Source: Nocardia sp. CDC159 (lineage in GTDB: Bacteria > Actinomycetota > Actinomycetes > Mycobacteriales > Mycobacteriaceae). Taken from it: a stretch of 64,000 nucleotides of DNA. The translations under genes were made by a program, and so were the position numbers. Numbering within the stretch: the stretch's first letter is position 1; each line of letters begins with the position of its first letter. The notes beneath the pieces are model-generated. The model made no database searches and was not told the origin of the DNA. It was given only the letters and a program-made list of their open reading frames with translations. Shown piece after piece: positions 27,023 through 37,653 of the stretch. Location: the NCBI RefSeq assembly GCF_023740735.1, contig NZ_JAMRXH010000003.1:310001-374000 (forward strand), written 5' to 3'.

Positions 27023-27655
27023 ATGCGAAGGTTTTCCACCGGTGTCTGCGCGGTGGCATTCGCCACCGTCGTCGCCGTCCTGATGACACCGGGCGTCGCC
27101 CCGGCCGAGCCACCCGGAATTCCGTCGGCCGCGGCGGCGCGTGCCCTGCTCGCCGCTCTCACGGTTGCCGACGAAACCACGATGAGCGGCTATTCGAGAA
27201 ACAAATTCCCGCACTGGATCATCGTCTCCGGCGACTGCGACACCCGGGAAAGAGTGCTGCAACGCGACGGCACCGGCGTGCGAGTCGACGCGAAATGCCA
27301 TCCCACCGCCGGAAGTTGGTACTCCCCCTACGACGGCAAGACGGTGCGCGATGTCTCCGGCGTCGACATCGATCACGTGGTGCCGCTCGCCGAGGCGTGG
27401 CGGTCGGGCGCCCGCGAATGGAGCACCGCTCAGCGCGAGAAGTTCGCCAACGACCTCGACAACCCTCAGCTGATCGCGGTCACCGCATCCTCCAATCGCT
27501 CGAAAGGCGACCAGGACCCCGCCTCCTGGCTTCCGCCGAACGCGTCCTACCGCTGCACCTATACGCGGATGTGGGTCGCGGTGAAGTCGACTTGGCGTCT
27601 GACCCTCCAGCACACCGAGAAGACCGCTCTCGGGAAGGCGCTCCAGAGCTGCTGA
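27023..27655 (+). CDS. Secreted HNH endonuclease (DUF1524-like)
   Basis: About 210 residues. Signal peptide VCAVAFATVVAVLMTPGVAPA with a site near AEPPG. The mature part has SGDCDTRERVLQRD, then the HNH core VDIDHVVPLAEAWRSGA and NPQLIAVTASSNRSKGDQDPASW, typical of exported GmrSD-C/DUF1524-type nucleases found in many actinobacteria. The His of DIDHVV is the general base and the Asn/Asp of SSNRSKGD fits the metal site (family knowledge). The ATG at 27023 has GGAG 8 bases upstream; an ATG at 26993 would spoil the signal peptide. Likely an extracellular nuclease for nutrient DNA or competition. Confidence 0.85.
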   Translation: MRRFSTGVCAVAFATVVAVLMTPGVAPAEPPGIPSAAAARALLAALTVADETTMSGYSRNKFPHWIIVSGDCDTRERVLQRDGTGVRVDAKCHPTAGSWYSPYDGKTVRDVSGVDIDHVVPLAEAWRSGAREWSTAQREKFANDLDNPQLIAVTASSNRSKGDQDPASWLPPNASYRCTYTRMWVAVKSTWRLTLQHTEKTALGKALQSC

Positions 27656-27902
27656 CCCCAAGTGAGTTTATGCCGCAACACGATTCATTCGACAGTACGG
27701 CTCGACCTCCAGCGGTCCTTGGCGACCGTATGCATCCCGCCTTATCGGCCGCGCGGCGAGCGGCATCTCCGTGTGTCGAGCTTCGGTCAGCCCCCAGGAA
27801 CAATTGGACCGCTGGATATGCGCATGAGCGGGCGTTGCCGGGTACAGCGCAACCATCGGACCAGTAGGCTCCTACCGAGAGCGCGGAGGGGTGAGATCGG
27901 TT

Positions 27903-28295
27903 GTGGCAGAAGGACGCAAGAATTCACAGATCAGGTGGGTTGCGACGCTGGTCGTCATCGGCCTGTACCTGGCGGCGTCTACTGAATTGGTTGTCAGCAG
28001 AGACCTGAACGACCAGTTGGCGACTCGCCTGTTCGCCCTCGCGATATTCGGCGCTACCCTGGTGATCCTCCTCTCGGCCCTCGGGCGGGAATCGGCTGCG
28101 GCACATGGCCTGCGGAAGCGTTGGACAAAGCGCCGCGTGGTTGTCCTCCTTGCCATAGGCTGCCCGCTCCTGACCGGCTCTATCTGGTCGATTATCAGTT
28201 CGGGCACGCTCATGGGTCAGCTGGCGGGACAAACGACCTTCATCGCCGCCTTGCTCATCGTCGGATGGAACCCGATCATCCTTCAGCGGCGATGA
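27903..28295 (+). CDS. Small integral membrane protein of unknown function
   Basis: About 130 residues with four hydrophobic segments: WVATLVVIGLYLAASTELVV, LFALAIFGATLVILLSAL, VVVLLAIGCPLLTGSIW and TTFIAALLIVGWNPIIL. A basic loop (RKRWTKRRV) lies between segments 2 and 3. No family recognised. The GTG at 27903 lies about 12 bases after GGAGGGG; a GTG at 27891 directly follows that site and is too close. Isolated gene. Confidence 0.5.
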   Translation: MAEGRKNSQIRWVATLVVIGLYLAASTELVVSRDLNDQLATRLFALAIFGATLVILLSALGRESAAAHGLRKRWTKRRVVVLLAIGCPLLTGSIWSIISSGTLMGQLAGQTTFIAALLIVGWNPIILQRR

Positions 28296-28413
28296 CGCAT
28301 CGCGCTTCGGCGTGGTCCGAGATGCCCTCGTGCCCTTGTTCTTCGAACTGACCATGTGGCAGCGTGGAACCACGGACGCCGACAACCGGCCAATCCAGCT
28401 GTCGGGTGACGTG

Positions 28414-28473
28414 GATATCGGCCTTTCCGTGCATCGCAGAGGCCGAGATGACCTCTGCGCGTTGATCTTCCGG
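28414..28473 (+). repeat. Dispersed ~60-bp repeat, copy 3
   Basis: Counterpart of 26761-26820. It lies in the spacer before the EthD gene, within a short frame (28312-28497) that I do not regard as a gene. Confidence 0.5.
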
Positions 28474-28509
28474 GGTGTCGTGGTCGCTCGCCGCTGAACG
28501 GAGGTTGTC

Positions 28510-28821
28510 ATGCACAAGCTGGTGGTCCTGTATCCCGAGCCCGCCGATCCCGACCACTTCCGCGACTACTACGTGAGCAACCACCTCCCGCTGGTCACGC
28601 GCATGCCCGGCCTGCTCGCGTGGCGCTACAGTTTCGATGTGGCAGCGACGCAGGGACAGACGCCGTACTTCGCGGTGTTCGAGGCCGAGTTCGCTGACGC
28701 TGCGGCAATGACCGCGGCGAGGGAGTCTCCGCAGGGCCAGCAGGTGGCTGCCGATGTCGCCAACTACGCCACCGGTGGTGCGGTCGTCATCCACTATCCG
28801 GTGCAGAACGGCACCTGCTGA
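28510..28821 (+). CDS. EthD-family protein
   Basis: 103 residues. HKLVVLYPEPADPDHFRDYYVSNHLPLV then PGLLAWRYSFDV and YFAVFEAEFADAAAM is the ferredoxin-like dimeric alpha/beta-barrel EthD domain, whose conserved HLPL and Y-rich N-terminus are present. GGAGG lies 5 bases before the ATG. EthD proteins accompany ether-degrading P450s or polyketide-type modifications, but none is nearby, so the substrate is unknown. Confidence 0.85.
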   Translation: MHKLVVLYPEPADPDHFRDYYVSNHLPLVTRMPGLLAWRYSFDVAATQGQTPYFAVFEAEFADAAAMTAARESPQGQQVAADVANYATGGAVVIHYPVQNGTC

Positions 28822-28872
28822 GCATGCCTTTACGCTTGCTGTGTCTGCGAAGTACGGGGCAAGGGGGTTGCG

Positions 28873-29685
28873 ATGTGTTTGGTCTTCGTGGGGTGGCAGA
28901 CGCATCCGGTCTGTGCCGTGGTCATCGCGGCGAACCGGGACGAGTTATATGCCAGGCCCACGGAACCGCTGGCCTGGCGTGAGATCGCGGGGGTCCGAAT
29001 GTTGTGCGGGCTCGACGTGAGCAGCGGCGGCACCTGGATGGGCGTCACCGGCACCGGCCGGCTCGGCGTGATCACCGACGTCGTCGCCACTCGCAAGGGG
29101 TGGCCCACGGCCCAGTCCGGCGCCCGTTCGCGCGGGCGGCTGATTCCCGATTTCCTCGCTTCGAGCGTCTCACCGGCGCAGTACGCACGACGACTGGCTG
29201 CGGACGGCGCCAGGTACGACGGGTTCAATCTACTGATCGGGGACCTGGGCACGGGCGAGCTGTGGTGGACATCCAACCGGTGCACTGGCCGTGCGGAAGC
29301 ACTGACCGAAGGTGTGCACGGGCTCGGCATCCTTCCCGGAATCGATCCATCATGGCCGAAAGTGGTTGGCGGAGCAGCCGATTTCGAACGTGTCTTTCGC
29401 GCCGACGATGGGGCCGACCGCTGGATCGAGGACTATCTGGAGGTGATGTCTGGACGGGCCGCCCGACGCCTGGCTCCGTCGCCGCCCCTGCCCGACATCG
29501 ACGTCGTGTTCCCGCTACGGAAGCTGTCCTCGCCACGCATGATCCGCGCGGGGTTCTACGGCACTCGAGCGAGCACCGTGCTCCGAATCCGCCACTCCGG
29601 GCAAACCGACATGACCGAACGCCGATTCGGCCGCCTCCGCGTGACGGGCGAAACTACCATCCGGACCCGTGTCGACGCCGGCTGA
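28873..29685 (+). CDS. NRDE-family (TANGO2-like) protein
   Basis: 270 residues beginning MCLVFVGWQTHPVCAVVIAANRDE: the N-terminal Cys2 and the NRDE motif define the family. WREIAGVRMLCGLDVSSGGTWMGV and FNLLIGDLGTGELWWTSN are conserved blocks and LGILPGIDPSWPKV the downstream one. The N-terminal Cys suggests an Ntn-hydrolase fold. TANGO2 homologues are linked to haem trafficking; bacterial role unclear. Cytoplasmic; 51 bp after the EthD gene on the same strand. Confidence 0.87.
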   Translation: MCLVFVGWQTHPVCAVVIAANRDELYARPTEPLAWREIAGVRMLCGLDVSSGGTWMGVTGTGRLGVITDVVATRKGWPTAQSGARSRGRLIPDFLASSVSPAQYARRLAADGARYDGFNLLIGDLGTGELWWTSNRCTGRAEALTEGVHGLGILPGIDPSWPKVVGGAADFERVFRADDGADRWIEDYLEVMSGRAARRLAPSPPLPDIDVVFPLRKLSSPRMIRAGFYGTRASTVLRIRHSGQTDMTERRFGRLRVTGETTIRTRVDAG

Positions 29686-30001
29686 TGCCGCAGCCCCACG
29701 TGCCGGCGCGGGCGTCCCGCCTCGTGACCCAGGTGACCCGCAGCGAGATCGGTGACTGCTCGGGAGGTCGTCTTCCCAGGGAATCTCGTGCTCGTCGACG
29801 GCGAGGCGCAGCGCGGGACGCGGCGCATTTCGAGGCGCGATGAATCGGCGGAGATCGTGGCGTCCGGGTGGGTGCGTTGATTTGTCGCGTGCCCGAGGTT
29901 CGGTACGCACTCGTTGGGCCGCTGTGAGTATCGATACCGCGAAAGCGAATCGGTCGCGCGGGATGACGGCGACGCATTCAAGATGATGTGAAATATGTTG
30001 G
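29686..30001. other. Non-coding stretch
   Basis: 316 bp without a gene I can support. A minus-strand run (LAVDEHEIPWEDDL) looks faintly protein-like but is isolated and broken. Confidence 0.35.
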
Positions 30002-30244
30002 GCCGCCACAGTGCACAACGCGATCGAACCCAGCGAGTGGCCGTTCGAGAGCCGAAAGCAGGAGTGGGCGTTGTTCCTGGGGCGGTGGGCGGCCTGCAAG
30101 GGCGGGCACCGGGCGCTGGATGCCGCGCATGCCGCGGGTATCCGGCTGGTGTTGGCCGCCAAGGGGAACGAACCGGCCGAACGCCGGTACTTCGACACCG
30201 AGATACGGCCGCGGCTCACCCGAGCGCGGCAACCGGTTTCATAG
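30002..30244 (+). pseudogene. Fragment of a GT4-family glycosyltransferase
   Basis: TVHNAIEPSEWPFESRKQEWALFLGRW-type sequence followed by CKGGHRALDAAHAAGIRLVLA and AERRYFDTEIRPRL is the junction between the two Rossmann domains of GT4 transferases (normally VHNAID.., GRYHPYKGAH.., LVLAGK..EP..). The domain before and the UDP-sugar-binding domain after are missing; a stop follows at 30242. A residue of roughly 80 codons from a roughly 380-residue enzyme. Confidence 0.7.
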
Positions 30245-30425
30245 CCATCCCCTGGTCGTAACGAATTGCGGCGGCGCGACGGCGCATTGAGATGTGGGCC
30301 ACGTTCCGGCCGATTCGGCTTGCGACTCTTCCCCGACTGGAGAGTACGGTGATTTGCGCTGACCAATAGCTGCCCCAACCCCCGTCGATTCGGAATCGTC
30401 CGGGTTCGCCATCGTGGCACGATCC

Positions 30426-31940
30426 ATGAACGGAGCCTCGCTCGTGACCCCCGAGCATCGATCTCACAGTGCCGACTGGTCTGTTTTATCCGCGCTGCGT
30501 AATCCGAAACGCCTGCGTATCGAGGTGTTGGCCGGGCTCGTGACCGCGCTGGCGCTGATCCCCGAGGCGCTGTCGTTCTCCATCCTCGCGGGCGTGGACC
30601 CGCAGGTGGGGTTGTTCGCGGCATTCACCATGGCGGTCACCATCGCGATCACCGGCGGGCGGCGGGCCATGATCTCCGGAGCGGCGGGCTCCACGGCGCT
30701 GGTCGTCGCGCCGGTGGTCCGCGACCACGGGATGAACTACCTGATCGCGACCGTGCTGCTGGCCGGGGTGTTCCAGATCGTATTGAGCGCGGCCGGGGTC
30801 ACCAAGCTGATGCGCTTCATCCCGCGCAGTGTCATGGTCGGATTCGTCAACGCGCTGGCGATTCTCATCTTCAGCGCGCAGCTGCCGCATCTGATCGGGG
30901 TGCCGTGGCTGGTGTATCCGATGGTCGCGGTGGGACTGCTGATCATCGTATTCCTGCCGAAACTCACCACCGTGGTCCCGTCGCCACTGGTGGCCATCAT
31001 CGTGCTCACCGCGGTCGCGGTGGGATTCGGGCTGCGCCTGCCCACGGTCGGCGACGAGGGCGCGCTGCCGGCGAGCCTGCCGTCGCTGTTCTTCCCGCAC
31101 GTCCCGTTCACCCTCGACACCCTCGCGATCATCGCGCCCTACGCGCTGGCGATGGCCCTGGTGGGATTGCTGGAATCGCTGATGACCGCGAACCTGGTCG
31201 ACGACATCACCGACACCCCCTCCAACAAGTCCCGCGAAGCGTGGGGCCAGGGCGTGGCCAATATCGTGACCGGCTTGTTCGGCGGGATCGGCGGCTGCGC
31301 CATGATCGGCCAGACCATGGTCAATGTGAAGATCGCCGGGGCGCGCACCCGCATCTCCACCTTCCTCACCGGTGTGTTCCTGCTCGTCCTCGTCGTCGCG
31401 CTCAGCGATCTCGTCGCGCGCATCCCGATGGCCGCCTTGGCCGCGGTCATGATCATGGTGTCGGTGACCACCTTCGACTGGCATTCGATCGCCCCGAAAA
31501 CATTGCGGCGCATGCCGATCGCCGAAACCACCGTGATGGTCGTCACCGTCGTGGTCACCGTCGCGACCTCCGATCTCGCGATCGGCGTCATCGTCGGCGT
31601 CCTGACCGCCATGGTCGCCTTCGCCCACCGTGTCGCCCACTTCACCGAGGTCACCCCGATCGGTGACGAGCGCGGCACCCGGGTCTACAAGGTCCGCGGT
31701 GAACTGTTCTTCGCCTCCAGCAACGACCTGGTCACGCAATTCGACTACGCCGGAGATCCGGACCGTGTCGTCATCGATATGAGCGACACCCACATCTGGG
31801 ACGCCTCCACCGTCGCCGCGCTCGACGCCATCACCCACAAGTACCGCACCAAGGGCAAACACGTCGAGATCGTCGGACTCGATCCTGCCTCCCAACAACG
31901 CCACGACCGCCTCTCCGGCCACCTCACCGGCGCCCCCTGA
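30426..31940 (+). CDS. SulP-family anion transporter with STAS domain
   Basis: About 504 residues. The membrane part has ten or more helices with the family blocks EVLAGLVTALALIPEALSFS, GGRRAMISGAAGSTALVVAP, RFIPRSVMVGFVNALAILIF, ANLVDDITDTPSNKSREAWGQ, and GGIGGCAMIGQTMVNVKIAG. Residues from about 430 form a STAS domain (RVYKVRGELFFASSNDLV, DRVVIDMSDTHIWDASTVAALD). The ion (sulfate, bicarbonate or other) cannot be read off. GTG at 30444, preceded by GGAG, is a possible shorter start. It is followed after one base by a MerR regulator, certainly co-transcribed, an arrangement I know from other mycolata. Confidence 0.88.
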   Translation: MNGASLVTPEHRSHSADWSVLSALRNPKRLRIEVLAGLVTALALIPEALSFSILAGVDPQVGLFAAFTMAVTIAITGGRRAMISGAAGSTALVVAPVVRDHGMNYLIATVLLAGVFQIVLSAAGVTKLMRFIPRSVMVGFVNALAILIFSAQLPHLIGVPWLVYPMVAVGLLIIVFLPKLTTVVPSPLVAIIVLTAVAVGFGLRLPTVGDEGALPASLPSLFFPHVPFTLDTLAIIAPYALAMALVGLLESLMTANLVDDITDTPSNKSREAWGQGVANIVTGLFGGIGGCAMIGQTMVNVKIAGARTRISTFLTGVFLLVLVVALSDLVARIPMAALAAVMIMVSVTTFDWHSIAPKTLRRMPIAETTVMVVTVVVTVATSDLAIGVIVGVLTAMVAFAHRVAHFTEVTPIGDERGTRVYKVRGELFFASSNDLVTQFDYAGDPDRVVIDMSDTHIWDASTVAALDAITHKYRTKGKHVEIVGLDPASQQRHDRLSGHLTGAP

Positions 31941-31941
31941 C

Positions 31942-32334
31942 ATGGGTACGACCGAGCAGCGGTACCTGCGGATCGGTGCGGTCGCCGAGCGAACCGAGCT
32001 GTCCATCAAGACCATTCGCCACTACGACGAGGTCGGCCTGGTCACCCCCTCCGCCCGCAGCAGCGGCGGATTCCGCCTCTACACCAGCGCCGACATCGAC
32101 CGGCTACTGATCATCCGCAGCATGAAACCACTCGGATACAGCCTCGACCAGATGCGTCGGCTCCTCGAATCCCTCGACCTACTCGCCGACACCGCGACCA
32201 CCCCCGGACAACGAGCACAGGCCGCGGCCTACGTCTCCGAATGCCGCACGCTCGCCGAGGACAGCTGCGCGAAGCTGCGCCGCCACCTCGCCCACGCCGA
32301 AGAGTTCACCGAACTGCTGGCCAGGCACGGCTGA
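31942..32334 (+). CDS. MerR-family transcriptional regulator
   Basis: 130 residues. The winged HTH is LRIGAVAERTELSIKTIRHY then DEVGLVTPSARSSGGFRLYT and ADIDRLLIIRSMKPLGYSLDQMR; a coiled-coil follows (ECRTLAEDSCAKLRRHLAHAEEF). Only one Cys in the C-terminal part, so not a classical metal sensor. The start lies 1 base past the SulP stop, so it is translated from the same mRNA and presumably controls the transporter. Confidence 0.88.
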   Translation: MGTTEQRYLRIGAVAERTELSIKTIRHYDEVGLVTPSARSSGGFRLYTSADIDRLLIIRSMKPLGYSLDQMRRLLESLDLLADTATTPGQRAQAAAYVSECRTLAEDSCAKLRRHLAHAEEFTELLARHG

Positions 32335-32610
32335 GGCGCGCCGCGCGGGTAGTACCAGCGCGGTCACCGCGACCGCGATCATGAACACCGCACGCGAGGC
32401 TCCCGCGCCAGCCGAAGAAAACCGACAACAGAGGGGACCGACTGGTCGATTTGCTAGCGGATGGCTCGCCGCCGCAGGCGAAAGTCCGGATGAAGCTCAT
32501 CGCGCCGAAGAACTGCCAATCGCGAATTGCGCAGGCACCGCACGAGCCGTTATATCCACGTTTCTATATGGACGATTTCCATCCGGAGCGATGGAAGTAG
32601 GAAATCCTGG

Positions 32611-32682
32611 TGGGCGCAGAGGGGTTCGAACCCCCGACCGCTGGTGTGTAAAACCAGTGCTCTACCACTGAGCTATACGCCC
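32611..32682 (-). tRNA. tRNA-Val (anticodon TAC)
   Basis: 72-nt cloverleaf on the minus strand: acceptor GGGCGTA, D arm GCTC-AGTGGTA-GAGC, anticodon stem CTGGT/ACCAG with loop TTTACAC (anticodon TAC), T arm GGGGG-TTCGAAC-CCCTC type, discriminator A; CCA is not encoded. No attachment-site-like duplicate of its 3' end is seen in the window. Confidence 0.95.
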
Positions 32683-32735
32683 TGGAACCTCCCCGGGTGG
32701 GTGGAGGTTGGGCCGGTCCTGGTGGACGCGGCGGT

Positions 32736-33200
32736 TTACGAATCTAACGCAGTGAGCGCTTTCTCCCAAGCTGCCTGGTCACGGGGCTCGCCGGGGCCGT
32801 TCATTTCGGCGAAGCGGATGATGCCGTCCTTGTCGACTACGAAGGTGCCGCGGTTGGGGTAGCCGGACTGGTCGTTGAAGACGCCGTAGGCCTGGGCTAC
32901 CGCGCCGTGCGGCCAGAAGTCGGAGAGCAGGGGGAAGGTGTAGCCCTGTTCGGCCGCCCAGATCTTGTGGGTGGGCGGGGGGCCGACGGAGATGGCGAGG
33001 ATCTCGGCGTTGTCGTTCTGGAACTTGGGCAGCTCGTCACGTACTTTGCAGAGCTCGCCCTGGCAGATGCCGGTGAAGGCCAGGGGGTAGAACACGATCA
33101 GGACGTTCTTGTGCCCGCGGTAGTCCGACAGGGTCACGTCCTGGTTGTTCTGGTCCTTCAGCGTGAAATCCGGCGCGACCGAGCCCACTTCGAGCGGCAT
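32736..33200 (-). CDS. ahpE: Peroxiredoxin AhpE
   Basis: 154 residues, near the 153 of M. tuberculosis AhpE and almost identical in key blocks: VFYPLAFTGICQGEL with peroxidatic Cys46, AISVGPPPTHKIWAAEQG, FPLLSDFWPHGAVAQAYGVF, RGTFVVDKDGIIRFAEM. AhpE reduces peroxides and peroxynitrite and is recycled through mycothiol/mycoredoxin. There is a second Cys at 51 (ELCKVR), where the mycobacterial protein has none as I recall. Start at MPLEVG (33200). In the same order as Rv2238c beside the DUF3052 gene. Confidence 0.93.
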   Translation of the reverse strand: MPLEVGSVAPDFTLKDQNNQDVTLSDYRGHKNVLIVFYPLAFTGICQGELCKVRDELPKFQNDNAEILAISVGPPPTHKIWAAEQGYTFPLLSDFWPHGAVAQAYGVFNDQSGYPNRGTFVVDKDGIIRFAEMNGPGEPRDQAAWEKALTALDS

Positions 33201-33288
33201 GCGCAGTCCTCCCTCGTGTTCGTCGTGGCGACGTCCGCCGGGCAGCATGGCACACTGCCGCCCCGCGAAACCTTAGCCAAGGCAGCGA

Positions 33289-33711
33289 TCAGCGCTGCTT
33301 CGAGGGCGTCTTGGGCTGGGTGAGTTTGGTCCCGGTCCAGGTGCCGAGGCTGACCGGCGTGGTTGCCGTCAGGCCCGCGGGGGTCGCCGACTCGCCGATC
33401 TCGCTCGGATCGACGTGGCCGGGCTGCCCGGTCTTGGGAGTGAGCACCCACACCACGCCATCGTCGGCGAGCGGGGTGATGACATTCAGCAATTCGTCGA
33501 CCAGATCACCGTCGCCATCGCGCCACCACAGCAGCACGACGTCGACAACCTCGTCGGTGTCCTCGTCGAGCAGCTCGGAGCCGATGGTCTCCTCGACCTC
33601 GGCCCGCAGGTCGTCGTCGGTGTCCTCGTCCCAGCCCAGTTCTTGGACCACCATGTCGTGCTTGATGCCAAGCTTCTGAGCGTAGTTCTGCGCGTCCGCC
33701 GCGGCGACCAC
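33289..33711 (-). CDS. DUF3052-family protein
   Basis: 140 residues: AQNYAQKLGIKHDMVVQELGWDEDTDDDL, VVDVVLLWWRDGDGDLVDELL, VWVLTPKTGQPGHVDPSEIGE, then AGLTATTPVSLGTWTGTKL. Highly acidic, conserved across actinobacteria as DUF3052 (Rv2239c in M. tuberculosis), function unknown. Starts with GTG at 33711 after GAGGAG. It precedes ahpE on the same strand by 88 bp and belongs to the conserved aceE-ahpE block. Confidence 0.9.
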   Translation of the reverse strand: MVAAADAQNYAQKLGIKHDMVVQELGWDEDTDDDLRAEVEETIGSELLDEDTDEVVDVVLLWWRDGDGDLVDELLNVITPLADDGVVWVLTPKTGQPGHVDPSEIGESATPAGLTATTPVSLGTWTGTKLTQPKTPSKQR

Positions 33712-33829
33712 GGTGGTGTCCTCCTCAACTCCCGACAGTCAGGTCATTGCAAGCGAACATGGTTATCCGCCGCAACGCAAGCCGATCCGGCCAATTATCC
33801 ACGGAAATGTCGCGCGGACATGGTGAAAA

Positions 33830-34387
33830 TCAACGCGCGGGACAGGCGTTGCGCACCTCGTTGAGCGCATCGTTGACCCGTTTGCTGGCATCGTTCAGCG
33901 GTCCGACCGGCGCGGTATAGGTCATCTTGCGCGCCTCGGCGGCCAGCGCGCGGGCGGCCACGACGTAATCGGTGAACTTCTGGGCCAGATCCGGCGGCAG
34001 CGCATCGCCGGCGGCGCTCACCCGCCCCTCGACGGTCTTGGCCGCGTTCTCCAGGGTCTCGGCGGAGGCGTCGCGCTTGGCGTCCTGATCAGGGGCGTTG
34101 TTGTCGTGGGCGTCGACGAACTCGTTGTACTTGGTGACCGCCACCCCGGTGGTGTCGCGGAACGGAGTGCAGTTGTCGCTCACCGCCTTCGCCTGGGCGG
34201 CCGCGCGGCGGGAGGAGGTGGCCGCCGCCGAGGACGACGCCATCTCGGTCCGATACGCCGCGGCATCCGCCTGGTCCACGGTGGCGGTACCGTGGACAGC
34301 GTTGGAACAACCCGCAACCACCAGTCCGGTGCCGACCGCGATGGTCGCGCACGCCAACCCGAACCCACGTGGGTTCAGCAGTTTCAT
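33830..34387 (-). CDS. Conserved lipoprotein (Rv2240c position)
   Basis: About 185 residues. Lipobox signal CATIAVGTGLVVAGCSNAV, then a low-complexity Ala/Ser/Asp helical region and a C-terminal VGPLNDASKRVNDALNEVRNAC. No enzymatic motif. Two adjacent ATG codons (34390, 34387) may start it; a GGGGAG touches the first, so I chose 34387. It is divergent from aceE and in the same relative place as Rv2240c. Function unknown. Confidence 0.75.
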   Translation of the reverse strand: MKLLNPRGFGLACATIAVGTGLVVAGCSNAVHGTATVDQADAAAYRTEMASSSAAATSSRRAAAQAKAVSDNCTPFRDTTGVAVTKYNEFVDAHDNNAPDQDAKRDASAETLENAAKTVEGRVSAAGDALPPDLAQKFTDYVVAARALAAEARKMTYTAPVGPLNDASKRVNDALNEVRNACPAR

Positions 34388-34659
34388 CATCTCCCCGCTT
34401 CTCGATGCCTCGACGGTGTCCGATGGCGGCGCCCGCGGGATCGGACGTTGGTTGACCGGGCTGCGCCTCCGGGCCCGTCGCGACCGACCGCGCCGCCTAG
34501 CGAACGGTACTGGATTTCCGACTGACATGATGACCGGGGACGCATCATCGACAAGGATGTGAGATGCGCCCCAACCGCAATCGACGGATAGCCGCTGCCT
34601 ACCGGAGCGGCTACCCGGGGTCAGAGCCATCGTCCACCCCTGTACGAGGAGCATTGATT

Positions 34660-37548
<2,889 letters not shown>

Positions 37549-37551
37549 GAG

Positions 37552-37610
37552 ATGTGGGCTCAGCCCTCGATTGCCCCGGCGCGCTCTTGGCCGGGGCGGC
37601 ACGCCCACAT
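37552..37610 (+). terminator. Nested stem-loop after aceE
   Basis: Outer arms ATGTGGGC (37552-37559) and GCCCACAT (37603-37610) enclose inner arms GCCCCGGC (37573-37580) and GCCGGGGC (37590-37597). It starts 3 bases after the aceE stop and ends 43 bases before the PucR-type gene. No T tract follows. Terminator or read-through control between aceE and the regulator. Confidence 0.6.
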
Positions 37611-37653
37611 ATAGGGGGCCTGTGGCGGCGTAATCGCCGCAAGGGAATATTGC

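Noticed and set aside
28312..28497. Short plus-strand ORF around repeat copy 3
   Set aside because: Coding pattern comes from the dispersed repeat; the other copies have stops in the same frame.
29700..29870. Minus-strand fragment LAVDEHEIPWEDDL resembling a glucan phosphorylase motif
   Set aside because: Too short, frame broken on both sides and no second motif.
32335..32682. Possible integrated element at tRNA-Val
   Set aside because: No integrase, no duplicated tRNA 3' end seen in the window, and both flanks are ordinary genes.
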